Source: Ostrinia nubilalis (taxonomy: Eukaryota > Arthropoda > Insecta > Lepidoptera > Crambidae). Taken from it: DNA of 64,000 nucleotides. Each line of letters starts with the position of its first letter. The stretch's first letter is position 1. Below the pieces are notes generated by a model. It did not search any database. It was not told the origin of the DNA and saw only the letters and a list, made by a program, of their open reading frames with translations. Location of the stretch: contig NC_087096.1 of NCBI RefSeq assembly GCF_963855985.1, positions 8,370,001 through 8,434,000 of the forward strand, in the 5' to 3' direction. This document shows positions 25,201-35,900 of the stretch, piece after piece. The translations under genes were made by a program, and so were the position numbers.

Positions 25201-25328
25201 TGTAATTTGTCACACTTACAGCTGATAGGGCATACAGGATCATTATCATCATATGTAATGTTGGATAGATCTAAACCAATTACTAACTGTGTAAAACCTA
25301 ATATTATCAAAACTAAATAACTTTTCAT
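16285..25328 (-). CDS. Secreted M14 carboxypeptidase-like protein lacking catalytic residues (gene A)
   Basis: Twelve minus-strand exons join in phase to 800 residues: 25328-25220, 25145-24795, 24712-24558, 24480-23779, 23702-23534, 23339-23176, 22922-22769, 18614-18463, 17983-17927, 17690-17606, 17464-17349, 16473-16285. The start encodes a signal peptide (MKSYLVLIILGFTQLVIG). Residues about 40-440 are a Ser/Thr/Pro/Asp/Glu-rich region with a basic RGKRR site near its end. The M14 fold follows: KKTVMIIAG, NPDGYDYS, GVNLDRNFEYQW, LSEAETWAL, MYPYS, QRASRAAS and GGIEDW. Active family members remove C-terminal residues with a zinc held by HxxE and a later His, plus a catalytic Glu. Here HARE is replaced by QGRD, the HSY region by FKEGEV, and the Glu strand by YTIMMFRP. 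I infer a secreted binding or regulatory pseudoenzyme. Intron 7 (about 4.2 kb) is swollen by transposons. Confidence 0.88.
16561..16914 (-). repeat. Inverted duplication, copy 2 (interrupted by a MITE)
   Basis: Reverse-complement match to 12905-13074, split by the MITE at 16703-16892. It lies in the last intron of gene A. The exon-like block it carries begins out of phase with the preceding gene-A exon (first in-frame codon pair would contain TAA), so it is not a usable exon of that gene. Confidence 0.7.
16703..16892. mobile_element. PIF/Harbinger-like MITE, copy 1 (TTA target duplication)
   Basis: 190 bp with terminal inverted repeats GGCGGTTATCACACTGCGCC and flanking TTA on each side. The interior is GC-rich and self-complementary (GCGCTCCGTCGCGGAGCGCG). 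The uninterrupted homologous site at 12.9 kb has a single TTA, confirming both the 3 bp duplication and the element ends. Confidence 0.85.
16932..17007 (+). mobile_element. 5'-truncated retroelement tail with target duplication
   Basis: 76 bp ending in a GATGATGATG tail, flanked by the 11 bp direct repeat TATAATCCAAC (16921-16931 and 17008-17018). The TGGAGACTACATGACC phrase plus GATGAT tail is a common 3' end of lepidopteran retroposons. Confidence 0.7.
18070..18260. mobile_element. PIF/Harbinger-like MITE, copy 2
   Basis: 191 bp, the same family as the 16.7 kb copy with the inner part in reverse order, and the same GGCGGTTATCACACTGCGCC ends. It is flanked by TAA on the left and TTA on the right. 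It lies in gene A intron 8 between the exons at 18463 and 17983. Confidence 0.8.
19684..21079 (+). mobile_element. Helitron-like element, copy 3 (different family)
   Basis: Starts TCTATACTAATAAAAGAG after an A and ends GGGCAAAAAGCTAG before a T, the A|TC...CTAG|T pattern of Helitrons. No Rep/helicase sequence is seen, so it is non-autonomous, and the middle may hold further insertions. It lies in gene A intron 7. The neighbouring repeat at 21080-21520 carries related end sequences in the opposite direction. Confidence 0.55.
21080..21520 (-). repeat. Dispersed lepidopteran repeat, inverted neighbour of the Helitron
   Basis: Starts with TTGCCCGCGGCTTCACCCGC, a common repeat end in Lepidoptera, and ends with CCACACAAACTTTCGTATTT then TAATATTAGTAAGACTAGT. 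Read on the minus strand this has the shape of the family with a TACTAATATTATAAA start. Borders are approximate. Confidence 0.5.
21521..22768. other. Gene A intron 7, remainder
   Basis: AT-rich intron DNA. Nothing else is recognised apart from the transposons listed separately. Confidence 0.35.
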
Positions 25329-25625
25329 GATAACAAAAATCCAATACTTTGACATCGCATGTTGTGCATTGACAAATTGACGTGCTAGATATTTTTAATT
25401 CTGCTGGCCAGACGGAGCAGTGTCACCATGAATGAAAGATTATCTCCTTTGGTAATGATCTTATTCGTGAAGAAATAGTTTTGAAGCAAACGTTTATGGT
25501 TTAAATCCCGTCTCCATTGGTTCACTGAATGTCATACGCCAAAACCTTCAATGATAGTTTATTGGAGACAAACTTTTCTTTTTGAGAAAATTACACATTA
25601 TTTTAAGTTTATAGAGACACGCAAA
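25329..25625. promoter_or_regulatory. Shared divergent promoter region of the two M14-like genes
   Basis: Only 297 bp separate the start codons of gene A (minus) and gene B (plus), so both 5' UTRs and promoters must lie here unless there are non-coding first exons. No TATA box is evident on either strand. Co-regulation is an inference from the arrangement. Confidence 0.5.
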
Positions 25626-28600
25626 ATGCTTTTACAGATTAAAATTTATTTAATAACTGTTATGTATGTGTTTGGTGCTTTGTTTATTATTTTATTTCCA
25701 CCGCGAAATTATGAACAGTGAGTTCCATTTTACTTTATTCCTTTTATTTTCGAAACAGATTAACGAAACAGAGTTAACGTCGTTATATTTGAAACACCTT
25801 ATTTTGAAATCCTCATAATATGACTCAAATGTTTAGCTGGTAGTACATTACATATCCAAATAATAATACTATGTAAAGGTGTAGGTAACCGTCACTTATT
25901 ACTAATTTTGTGGAGAGAAAAAGAGCAATTTTCTATAAAGATCTGTGTAGGTATACTTAATCATGAGAATCTAAAATTAGACAAGGGGCAAGAATCCTAC
26001 TACAAAACTAGTTTTCATTAAAAACGTATTTTCTTCAGATCAGGAGCTAAAATGAGAACAGTGAGATCTCTTGGAGCAGATCTAAAATTCAACCGATATG
26101 TTGATCACAAAACCGTGATGGAAGAGTCGAAACGAATTGCCTACGAGGACAAGTCGGTTGCTCGAGTGGTCTACCTGAAACCAACCACCTTTGAGAACCG
26201 AAGTATTGTAGCATTAGAGCTACATAGTGATAGACAAAGCAAGAAGCCAGGGATACTAGTTATTGGAGGTATAGTTCAATTTCTTTGGCTGTATTAACAT
26301 GATTTGTTTTACTAAGATCCGGTATTAAGCACTTTTGTAATCATTAAATTTGTTATTAGCTCGTCTTAAACAGGCACTAACTTGAAAAACAATGGGAAGT
26401 CAAGGTCTTGTAACGAACGTTCTGCTTTACATTTTTGTAATATATAAATTCCTACCTACAATATGTACCTAACTACATAAACATGACTCGTTCAAGAACT
26501 TTAATTATATTATCGTTATTCATGTCGTAGAAATCTCTGACGTATCCACGAGAATGCGCTTCCTAGCGATAAGACCGCCTGAATGTTTATGTGAATCTTT
26601 ATTTTTTTGTAGAATTTATGTATTTCATAAACATAAACATATTTTTTATTATTAGGCAATCATGTGAAATGTTAATAATTATTGTCAACAATTCAGTTTT
26701 CATACAAAATAATTGATGAACAGGTAGGTATTACGCGAATCGAAATGATAAATTACACCTAATCAATTACTTAATCTTTAAATCAAAAGGTATTAGCTCG
26801 ACTAATCGCCTCTTTCGTGAATTTTAATAATGTTGGAATTGCCTTTAATCACTTTGATGTTTGACATAAAAAGGAAGGTTGCTTTAAATTTTATCTCTAG
26901 GAGTGGATTTGAAGTCGGCCGCCTTTATTATAAACTTTGGTTCCATTAAACTTTCTTTTTTCTACTGCGTGAGCTGCAAAACCTTTGGTATAAACTTCTA
27001 AAAGGTTTCATGATTCGTATAAAGATAAAGGTAGAGTCAACACGTGACGGATTAACGTGCTCTCTACATTATCTAGGTACCGAATGAATTAACTTACTTA
27101 TCGTGAAATATTTTCAATTAATTTTTATCACAACTACTCGCACATTTTATTTTTTAGGATTGAATGGAATGGCATGGGGAGCTCCTAACGCGATCCTGGA
27201 ACTGGCAGACAAGTTGTTGTATGATAGCAACTACCAAACCCCTTTCTTTAATGATTACGATTGGTTAGTAAAAAATTTAAATTATAATCGTATCTTCCAT
27301 GACATTTATTTTTTTATGAAATTCCCAAAGAAATTGATATTACCTGCCATTATTACGTCTTTTGAGTAGGTATTATAAACCTATCATCTAATACCGACGA
27401 TATCTAATTAACGAAATATAATTAATCACCTGTCACTGATTGGTCTCTAATCGGTACCTACCTATGAAGGGGCGCTAATGGTGAATAAGCAACATCGATA
27501 TATCCGAACAATACCTATATGTAAAGACCTGAGCACTTAGAGCTAAACACTGTAGGTACGTTATACAACTGTATGCAATAAGTGCGATTCTTTCACAAAC
27601 ATAAAATATACAGGGTGGCCAAAACAGTGAGGTCTAAAAGAAAAATTTAGATTCCTTACCTCAAGGTGTACCTAAATCACCCCCATGTAATACGATTGTG
27701 CTTAGTTTAGGAGATATAGTTAATTTTGTGATATTTTAAAATTTTATGACCTAGTAGGCTTTAAACATTTTTATCTTTTTTTTGGGTTGACTTTTTTCAG
27801 ATTTCTTTTTGTCGACAGATTTGTTATTAATTACAGATGTTTGAAAAAAATAATCACCTTCCTATCTTTAATTCACGATACAAAAGTTTTGCTAGACACA
27901 TTAAAATTATGCTTTTATCAGAACACAATCAAATTTTCAACTTAAAAATTTAAATAAAAAAAAGAACTTCTATAGGTCCAAAACCATTTTAAAAACTGCG
28001 CCGTTTCCTGAATATTCATAATAATACAAGAAAACATGTACTTAATAGGCCACTATTTCCTGTAATCGGTCCACTAAAGTGGTAAGTCGGAGATTCCGTT
28101 ACCTGTTTTTGACTTTCTTAGAGTGAATTAATATTGGGAATTCTCTAAGTTTACATTACGTAGAACAGATTTAGAGCAGTTACTGGACAGAACATGTTTT
28201 TATTCTCAACGAGGAAGCTCTTGCCCTTCATCACACCTGGCGGAAACTGATGATTAGGCTGAAGGTGGAAGGAACTATAGCTTCCTACCTCCAAATGCCG
28301 GAATACAGTAATGCTATTAACATTATTGTTATAGTGACAGACTTAGGAAAATAAAGTTGCTAGCCAGGCAGACTCAGATCAAACCCTACCGCCAACCAAA
28401 CCGAGCAGGAAATTTCACCTCCACTGGGAATCAAACCCGGGACCTCTGAAACTTACCTCTTACCACTTGAAGACAGAGGCAGTTGTTACATTTTACGGTT
28501 ACCCTTGAAATACCTACTACAGTGAGAAGAAGAATTAGGGATATTTGGTTTATGTTCATTAAAACTTACTTAAAATAACAATGTGTTCCAGAATTTGGAG

Positions 28601-31600
28601 GTAGGAAGTCATAGTTCCTCTGTAGTTGAAGTTCCCTTCCACCTTCAGCCTAATCATCAGTTTCCACCAGGTGTGATGAAAGGCAAGAGCTTCATTGTTG
28701 AGAATAAAAACATGTTCTTTCCAGTAACTGCTCTAAATCTGTTCTACGTAATGTAAACTTAGAGGATTCCCAATATTAATTCACTCTAAGAAAGTCAAAA
28801 ACATGTAACGGAATCTCCGACTTACCACTTTAGTGGACCGATTACAGGAAATAATGGCCCATTAAGTACATGTTTTTCTGTATTATTATGAATGTTCAGG
28901 AAACGGCGCAGTTTTTAAAATGGTTTGGACCTATGGAAGTTCTTTTTTTTTACTTAAACTATTAAGTTGAAAATTTGATAGTGTTCTGATAAAAGCATAA
29001 TTTTAATGTTTCTAGCAAAACTTTTGTATCTTGAATCAAAGATAGGAAGGTGATTATTTTTTTCAAACATCTGCAATTAATAAAAAATCTGTCGAAAAAA
29101 AGAAATCTGAGAAAAGTCACCCCAAAAAAAAGATAAAAATGTTTAAAACCTACTAGGTCACAAAATTTTAAAATATCACAAAATCAACTCTATCTCCTAA
29201 ACTAAGCACAATCGTATTACATACATGGGGGTGATTTAGGTACACCTTGATGTAAGGAATCTAAATTTTTCTTTTAGACCTCACTGTTTTGGCCACCCTG
29301 TATAGTTTGATGTTTTGTTTGCTGTAGGTAGGTAGATACTCTTTGGGTCGTTTGTATAAAAATCGTCAATTTGCTCTACTAGAAGCATTTTTATCCCAAC
29401 TTTTCTTTCTCTCAGTCTTGCTATACACCTTTCAATCTAGATTTAGGTAGTAAAAACTAACATTTGTCTTTGAATAATATTGTTGAATTTAATCTCCGGC
29501 TCAAATTCCTAGATCGGAAGAGCTTTATTGAAAATAATTCGGAATTTTACAAAGCTTGGTTAGCTTCAACATTAAAAACGTTTCCTTACAATGTATTTTT
29601 TACAATATTGTAGGTATCTGATACCCATGGGCAATCCTGACGGTCTCCACTTCACTCAAACCCTACGCGACTTGAGACCCGTAGACCCACTAATATGGTC
29701 TCGTAATATAACGGCAAGAAACAAAACCCGCCCTAACCATTGGCACAAAAATGTGGACAAGGAAAATGCGCAAGAGACTTGCTTTGGTACCAACGTTAAT
29801 CGCAATTTCGCTTATCACTGGCAAGGTCAGTTTTCTTATCATAGCATTTTAATTTATTCAACCTATGTAGTTACTTAAATACTTGCATGTAAATAAAAAA
29901 CAATTTAACGGCCGTTTTGAGATTCTCGCCGAAATTGCGTTTGTTATGATTTGCAAACAATCTCTATCTATTTCTAAATATCGGCGTGGCATTACTAAGT
30001 ATAAAACTGTTTTCTTTGATTTCACAAGTTCTTACATTTAATACAGACAGCGCCATCTATTAGTGTTCGTTCGAGCATTTTGAATACTACAACTGAATCT
30101 ATCAGTATTTTCATAAATTAGAGCTCTCTACATTGTAAAAGCTTGAGCCTAAAAATATACATATACTTAGTTAAACCCTTAGATCTCAATTGAATGTCTA
30201 TTGAGAACGTGATTTTATTAATAATTGTAGATTGATTTTATTTATTCGGTACGTATTCAGTAATTGATGTTTCATGGTTTTCAGACGACGTACACAGAAC
30301 GCCTGAACGTTGCTCACAGTTCTACCCAGGCGTTAAACCATTTTCTACGAGTGAATCTCAGGCTATTCGCAAATACGTCGATCGTCTCGGAGACATTATT
30401 CATCTTGCAATACATTTGCATGCCAGTTTCGTGCCTAAAAAAGTATGAATCATTCATTTGTTTTCTACTTATCCATTAGAAAGAATTTTGTTTTTGTATA
30501 TTTTGTCGTTTTCAGGAATACATTTTGTATCCATGGCGATATTCGATGCGGCAACCTAGCAACTACCGCACATTGCAAGACATCGGTGAATATACTGCAA
30601 GGCAATCGCGACTACCAGACGGACGACTTTATGAGGTCAGTAGTGCATTAGACTACAACAACAGCTATAACCATCCTAGATAGGCATCTACCTAGTTCGT
30701 AACCAATAAACTTGTTTATCATGAACATCAAACACGCAATTCAAATACTTTCGTTATTTAAAATCGCAAGTGCATTAGTAGGTATCAAGACAAAACCATC
30801 TAATCTAAATGAACCAAATAATACTTACAACTCGTTTTATCAAACAACAAGATCTTAATTTATCATTTACAATCTTAATACCTAATATATCAAAGAAAGT
30901 AGAAATGTGTCAATAATTGAAGCCTTTTTGCATTGCCCTTGAATTTTTAACAGTATTTAATGTTATCAGAAGTTTAAAATACTCGAACCTCTACTTGGTA
31001 CTTACAATATTTTGTTCACTGCAGGTACACCAAAGCAGCAATGACGTAAGGGTGGCGGGCTCGCTGAGCGACTACTTGTCAGGAGTGGTGGGGGTAGATC
31101 TAGTGTTCCTCATCAAGCCGTATCATGCATTATTTCCCAACTACACAGACTTCAGCTTGTTGGGTAAGTATTGTGTATTAGTATAGAAACACTTCATAGA
31201 CATTTTCTTTTTAAATATTTTATTTCAATTCAACGCGTAATTTTCACAATAAAACAACGTTATATAAATATACGAAAACTATGGATGGACCAAAGTTCAT
31301 TTATAGGTGAATTCCTTTTGCCGTCTTCAACGAACAGATTATCCTGTCACAAGGATCCCTGCTATGCTACTTTCTACAGCGCTACCTTCGTAGCTACGGC
31401 GTCGTAGTCGTAGCGTATGGACCACCGAAATGCTACGTAGAGGTCTGCGGTATTAAATGGCGTGGATCTAATAACGTTTTCAGTTTATCCAGCTACAATA
31501 TCGTTATAACCGATCATGCTTCTGACTATGCTACTTACTACAGCGCTACGTTCGTAGCTACGGCGTCGTAGTCGTAGCGTTTAGACTACGGAAATGCTAC

Positions 31601-32082
31601 GCAGAGGTCTTCATTATCAAAATGTGCCAATTAGCAATTTTTTCGCGATTCTTATCAACCTTAGCTTAGGCGTCGTCGTAGTCGTAGCATGTGGACTACG
31701 GAAATGCTACGCAGAGGTCTGCTGTCCTGGATCAAATAACGTTATAAGTTTATCTTGCTACAAGGTCGTTATAGACGATCATCCCTACTAAGATGCTACT
31801 TACTACAGCGTTACGTTTGTAGCTACGGCGTCGTAGTCGTAGAACACGGAATTAATGCTACGCAAATGTCTTGCGTTTTCAAAGGGCATGGATGTAACGC
31901 AATAATTTTCGCGATTTTTATCAACAAAAGTTTACGTATCCAGACTCGAATGAAAATATGCCTCTTTTTCAGAGACATACGTGAAGAAATCCATGTCGAC
32001 GATATTTAGCGTCGTGCGCGGGTGGCGTAGCAGCACCAGGCAGAACACGCTGTCATTCTTTGGCAGAGACGTTGAATTTTAG
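25626..32082 (+). CDS. M14 carboxypeptidase-like protein lacking catalytic residues (gene B)
   Basis: Eight plus-strand exons join in phase to 388 residues: 25626-25717, 26039-26268, 27158-27263, 29614-29825, 30285-30442, 30516-30635, 31025-31163, 31973-32082. The N-terminus has a hydrophobic segment (about residues 5-25) that could be a signal peptide or anchor. The M14 fold is shown by KKPGILVIGG, IPMGNPDGLH, TNVNRNFAYHW, FSTSESQAIR, YILYPWRYS and GSLSDYLSG. The zinc motif position reads GLNGMAW instead of GIHAREW, losing both ligands. The later His is kept (AIHLHASF). The catalytic Glu strand reads DLVFLIKPYHALF, without Glu. Asn-Arg of the substrate-binding NRN motif is kept. It lacks gene A's long acidic region. 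Probably a tandem-inverted paralogue of gene A and also a pseudoenzyme. An AATAAA lies at 32126-32131. Introns 2, 3 and 7 are long; 3 holds a palindromic element and 7 a minisatellite. Confidence 0.87.
26269..27157 (+). other. Gene B intron 2
   Basis: GT at 26269 and AG at 27156-27157. AT-rich, no other feature recognised. Confidence 0.6.
27611..29300. mobile_element. Palindromic TA-flanked element carrying SINE sequence
   Basis: 1690 bp. The ends CAGGGTGGCCAAAACAGTGA and complement are flanked by TA (27609-27610, 29301-29302). The arms (about 27611-28315 and 28590-29300) are close reverse complements. The 3' part of a SINE lies in both arms, while the tRNA-like SINE head lies only in the loop. 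It occupies gene B intron 3 (27264-29613). No transposase coding is seen. Confidence 0.8.
28212..28495 (-). mobile_element. tRNA-derived SINE inside the palindromic element
   Basis: Same family as the 14.3 kb copy. On the minus strand the head contains AAGTGGTAAGAGG and the B-box GGTCCCGGGTTTGATTCCC, and the body shares TTCAGCCTAATCATCAGTTT. The mirror copy of its tail is at about 28590-28707 on the plus strand. Confidence 0.7.
31360..31900 (+). repeat. Minisatellite, about four diverged units in gene B intron 7
   Basis: Units starting near 31365, 31527, 31665 and 31795 share GTAGCTACGGCGTCGTAGTC and AAATGCTACG(C/T)AGAGGTCT, with a spacing of about 130-165 bp. Each unit also contains CGCTAC...GTAGCG, so each can fold back on itself. 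It lies just before the last exon of gene B. Confidence 0.75.
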
Positions 32083-32976
32083 TTCTAGTCAATGTTCATC
32101 TTTTTTGGTATTATTCAGTATTTTAAATAAAATTATTATTTTGTAATGAAAATCTGCGTTTTTTATTTAATGAATAAAGTAGATCGCCCTTCACTCACCT
32201 TGTATTACTGTAGGTGTTTTTCTATCCAGGGTCCCGATTGCGATAATATGTATGTAATGTCTCCAATTCATTGGCATATCATCTCTAGACCCTGGGGTTC
32301 CGTGGAAAGGCCGCAAGGGTTTCGTAAAAATATTATCCCACGTTTCGTGACCGACGTTGTTCGCGCGCACCGACTTGTTTACAAATAATTGCATAAAAAC
32401 TTTATTGTTTTTCATTTAAATTTCCATTTATCAAAGTAGGGTTCCGCTAGGAAAAGTATAATCAATTAGGGTTCCTTGGAAAAAAAAATTGGGAAACCCT
32501 GCTCTAGACCACACTCCAGTCACGCTCCATGTTCATTCCAGCTGATGTGCAATTCGGTATCGCAGTAAAGTTCACGCACAAACAAAGATGAAACAACAGA
32601 TTTAAGTATTTTCCATTAAGTCCGAACACCTTATTTTTTCACTAAAACAGCAAATGCTCGTGAAGCGTTTGAGAAGGAGTAGCGCCTTCTGTCCAGCTTT
32701 TACACAAAGACGCAGTGCGTACCGTTTACATTACATCTTCGTTTCAAGTAGCTGTCAAAGCGACACCACACCACGATGCGAGTTGCGTTGCAGTTGAAAA
32801 TATTTAGCGCAATCGGGGCGCAGTTCCTTACAGGACGTGAGGGATTTGGCGTTATAAATTCAAAACAACAACATGACTTTTAGCCAACATTTAATAACTG
32901 TTTATCCTCTAAAAATAAATAATAGGTATTTTATAAAATAAGCAATGTACACTATATACAAAAACATAAGTTAATA
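32083..32976. other. Intergenic between convergent genes
   Basis: Holds the 3' UTR and AATAAA (32126-32131) of gene B and presumably the 3' UTR of the TXNDC11-like gene. About 32220-32510 contains degraded repeat-like phrases (GGGTTCCGTGGAAAGG-type and GGGTTCCTTGG) reminiscent of hAT ends, without borders I can set. Confidence 0.4.
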
Positions 32977-35900
32977 TCAACTTCTGATTTCTGTTGACGT
33001 GACATTTTTGCTTAATATTGAAACATCTATGTCCCAATTCTCGGATAGTAGGCTGAGGGAGTTTAGCAAAGTCTTTTGTTTCTGACTATTTTCGTGGAGA
33101 TCTGTGATGTGGAGGGTGCTCAAGTCGAGCGACACTTGGTGTAGGTACTGCAGTCTCCTGAGGAGGGCATCCTTGAGCTCCCTGTGTTCAGTGCGCCGCC
33201 AGTACTTCAGGCTTCGAGCTATAACGGTGGTCACGTGCTCTCTCAACTCTCTTAGACAAGTCTTCTTATCCGATAACATCTGCGAACAAACATTTAACAT
33301 GTTTCAGTCCAACTATAGCATCAAGCAAAAGCGGACCGAATAAAGGATGGTCCAACCAAAGTATTAATTTTTAAGTTTTTGTGGAAATAATAAACATCAC
33401 TTCTGTTTTCCAAATCAACTGACCCAACAAATATTAATTTCAAAACAAAGAAAAGTCCAAATAACTCATTAATTATAATACGCTAGCTTTGTCATAAATA
33501 ATTTCAAATTTTGGTTTTAAAACGACCAACCAACAAAAATGAGCCTTATGCCATATACAGATAGAGTCCAAGCCACTGACCTGCGTGGCGGCACATAACG
33601 CAAGTCGCACGCGCAAATGGCGGCGCGGGCCGAGCGCTCGCAACGCTAGCGCCACCAGCCCGCTCGACGACACGCGCTGCGCCGCGGGGTACGTACGCGA
33701 CTCCGCCTCGCGACTGCTGTAACAGATTGACATATTTAAAAAATAGTCTTAGGCTGAGTCCGCACTACGGTTTTTTCCCGCAAGCGGTAAACCGCCAAAC
33801 CGCGAGACCACCCGAAACATATACGCGGGAAAAAGCCGCAGTGCAGACGCTGGCATTAGTTTTATGTACTTGAAATATCACGCGATTAAAACCGCGGCGG
33901 TTTAACCGTAGTGCGAACTGGGCCTTAGGGAAATGTCACACGGGCTTCATACATGTCACACATGTGACGTTGACGTTGTTGTATGTAGAAATACGGACCG
34001 CTGCACTGCGGAAAAGACGTCTTCAACGCCTTAAAATTAGAGGCGTGAGGAAACACTACAGTGGCGCAACGCACATCGCGTTTGTCACGGTCGGTAGAGG
34101 CGCTGCGACTGCGCCCTTATTGTGTCGACTTTCAGTATGCATTGAGTTGTAAGTCTTGTAACTTAAGTATACTCATGCTCAGACTTAATTTTAAGTATAT
34201 TTAACATGCACTCACCCATCGGCACTAAACACAAATTTAGTGGGGTAATGACTGGCGGTATAATGCCACGGCTAGTCGTGGCGAAGCGCGTCGAGGCGGA
34301 TTGCTCACTCACCCGTCAGCACTGAATACGAAGATAGTGGGGTAATGACTCGCGGTGTAGTGCCACGGCAGATCGTGTCGCAGCGCGTCGAGGCGAGCCG
34401 GGCGCGCGCGCACGCCACACGAGCGCAGCAGCCGCGCGGCCGCCGAAATTGCGCGCGTCGTGCCCGCGCTGCACGCGCCGCCGCAAACCGCTACGATGCT
34501 CACCTGTTTTTAAAAATAATTGCAAATTTCTAGAAACGTACGTATCTTCTAATCGAGAGCTCATGCGTCAGTGAGAAAATGAAAGAGAAAAAATGTTTAT
34601 TTGATACCAAATAAGAGAAAAATTCACAAACAAACCGTTTAGCAGCTTGTTGCATTGCATTGCCAATCAGGAAGAAAGGAGAACTTTACTACCCCATAGT
34701 AAAGTTCTCCTTTCTTCTTTCTTCAATGGTGACAATGCAAAATAAAAACAGTGGTTGCCATGCGTAAAATGGTTATCCATTTATTCAATGCGTAAAAATA
34801 CCCTTGTATTTAAATTATATTTTTAAAAAACAAATAATAATATACTTACGGTTCCTGGGGTCCTCACAATTTTTCTAAAAGTCTTGGTTGTTAGATCTAT
34901 AATATCTACTATATTTTCGTTGGTACTCTCGTCGCCAACATTCTCTTCAGAACCGAAATAATGTGTGTGAGATGCATCTTCAACATGCGTTCTTAAATAA
35001 CGTTTCAACTTTTTATGTGTAAAGTTATAAATAAAATCTCTAACAGATTTGGCACTATATTCTTCTGACAACAAATACTGGGTTTCCAGCTGAAAGAAAA
35101 TAAACATCTTATAAAGTTAAGAAAAAAAGAACTTATCATGTTGACCAATGAAGATAGACCATAAAATTTATTAATTTATATTAAATCGCATCAGCATCAG
35201 GCAGGCCTAACGAGTACTTACTTTAGTATCTAAAATAACGACAGCAGTTTTGTCCTTCACATTCGTTACATCAATACCTAAAAACTCGGCAAAATGGTGA
35301 TTACGAACACTATCCACAGCTAACATGTGTAGTGTGAAATTTTTCTCACAAGCCAGCCCTTCTACACGCGATATATTTTGTTTCTCTTCCGCGTTCGCAA
35401 TCCTTGCTGGTGCGACTGGTGGCCCAATTTCATTTGCAAAATTAAATATTCTACATAGATATTGCTGGTGATCATGAAACAGATTTTCAACTGATAACGG
35501 GTCATCATCAAATGGCAGCATAGAAGTCTCTAAGCTGAAAAAAGAATTTCAAGTTTTATAAAAACTCTACAGTGCAAGTCAAACCAATGAGCCCTAATTA
35601 TGGAAAGTAATGTTAATGTTTTTCCGCCTTCTGATTTTCCCGGACCCATTTATTTGACTCACCATGTAAAAAAGCTCGCGCTAAGATATAACTACCTCTG
35701 TTGTGGAATCTAATGCTACTATTGCAAGGATTATTAAAAAAAAGTCTCACTTTGAACAATCAGATTCCAACTCCTGTTCAGGTGCCAAGCTTTCCTCATA
35801 TTTTTCACATTGCTCGTAAATATCATAAAACTCTTTTTCAGCTGGCATTACTTTTGTATCACATTGCTGCAACATGGCCAAGGTCGCCACAATGTCTGCC

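Noticed and set aside
31360..31900. CRISPR-like array
   Set aside because: Unit spacing and divergence, lack of fixed spacers, and an insect intron context fit a minisatellite.
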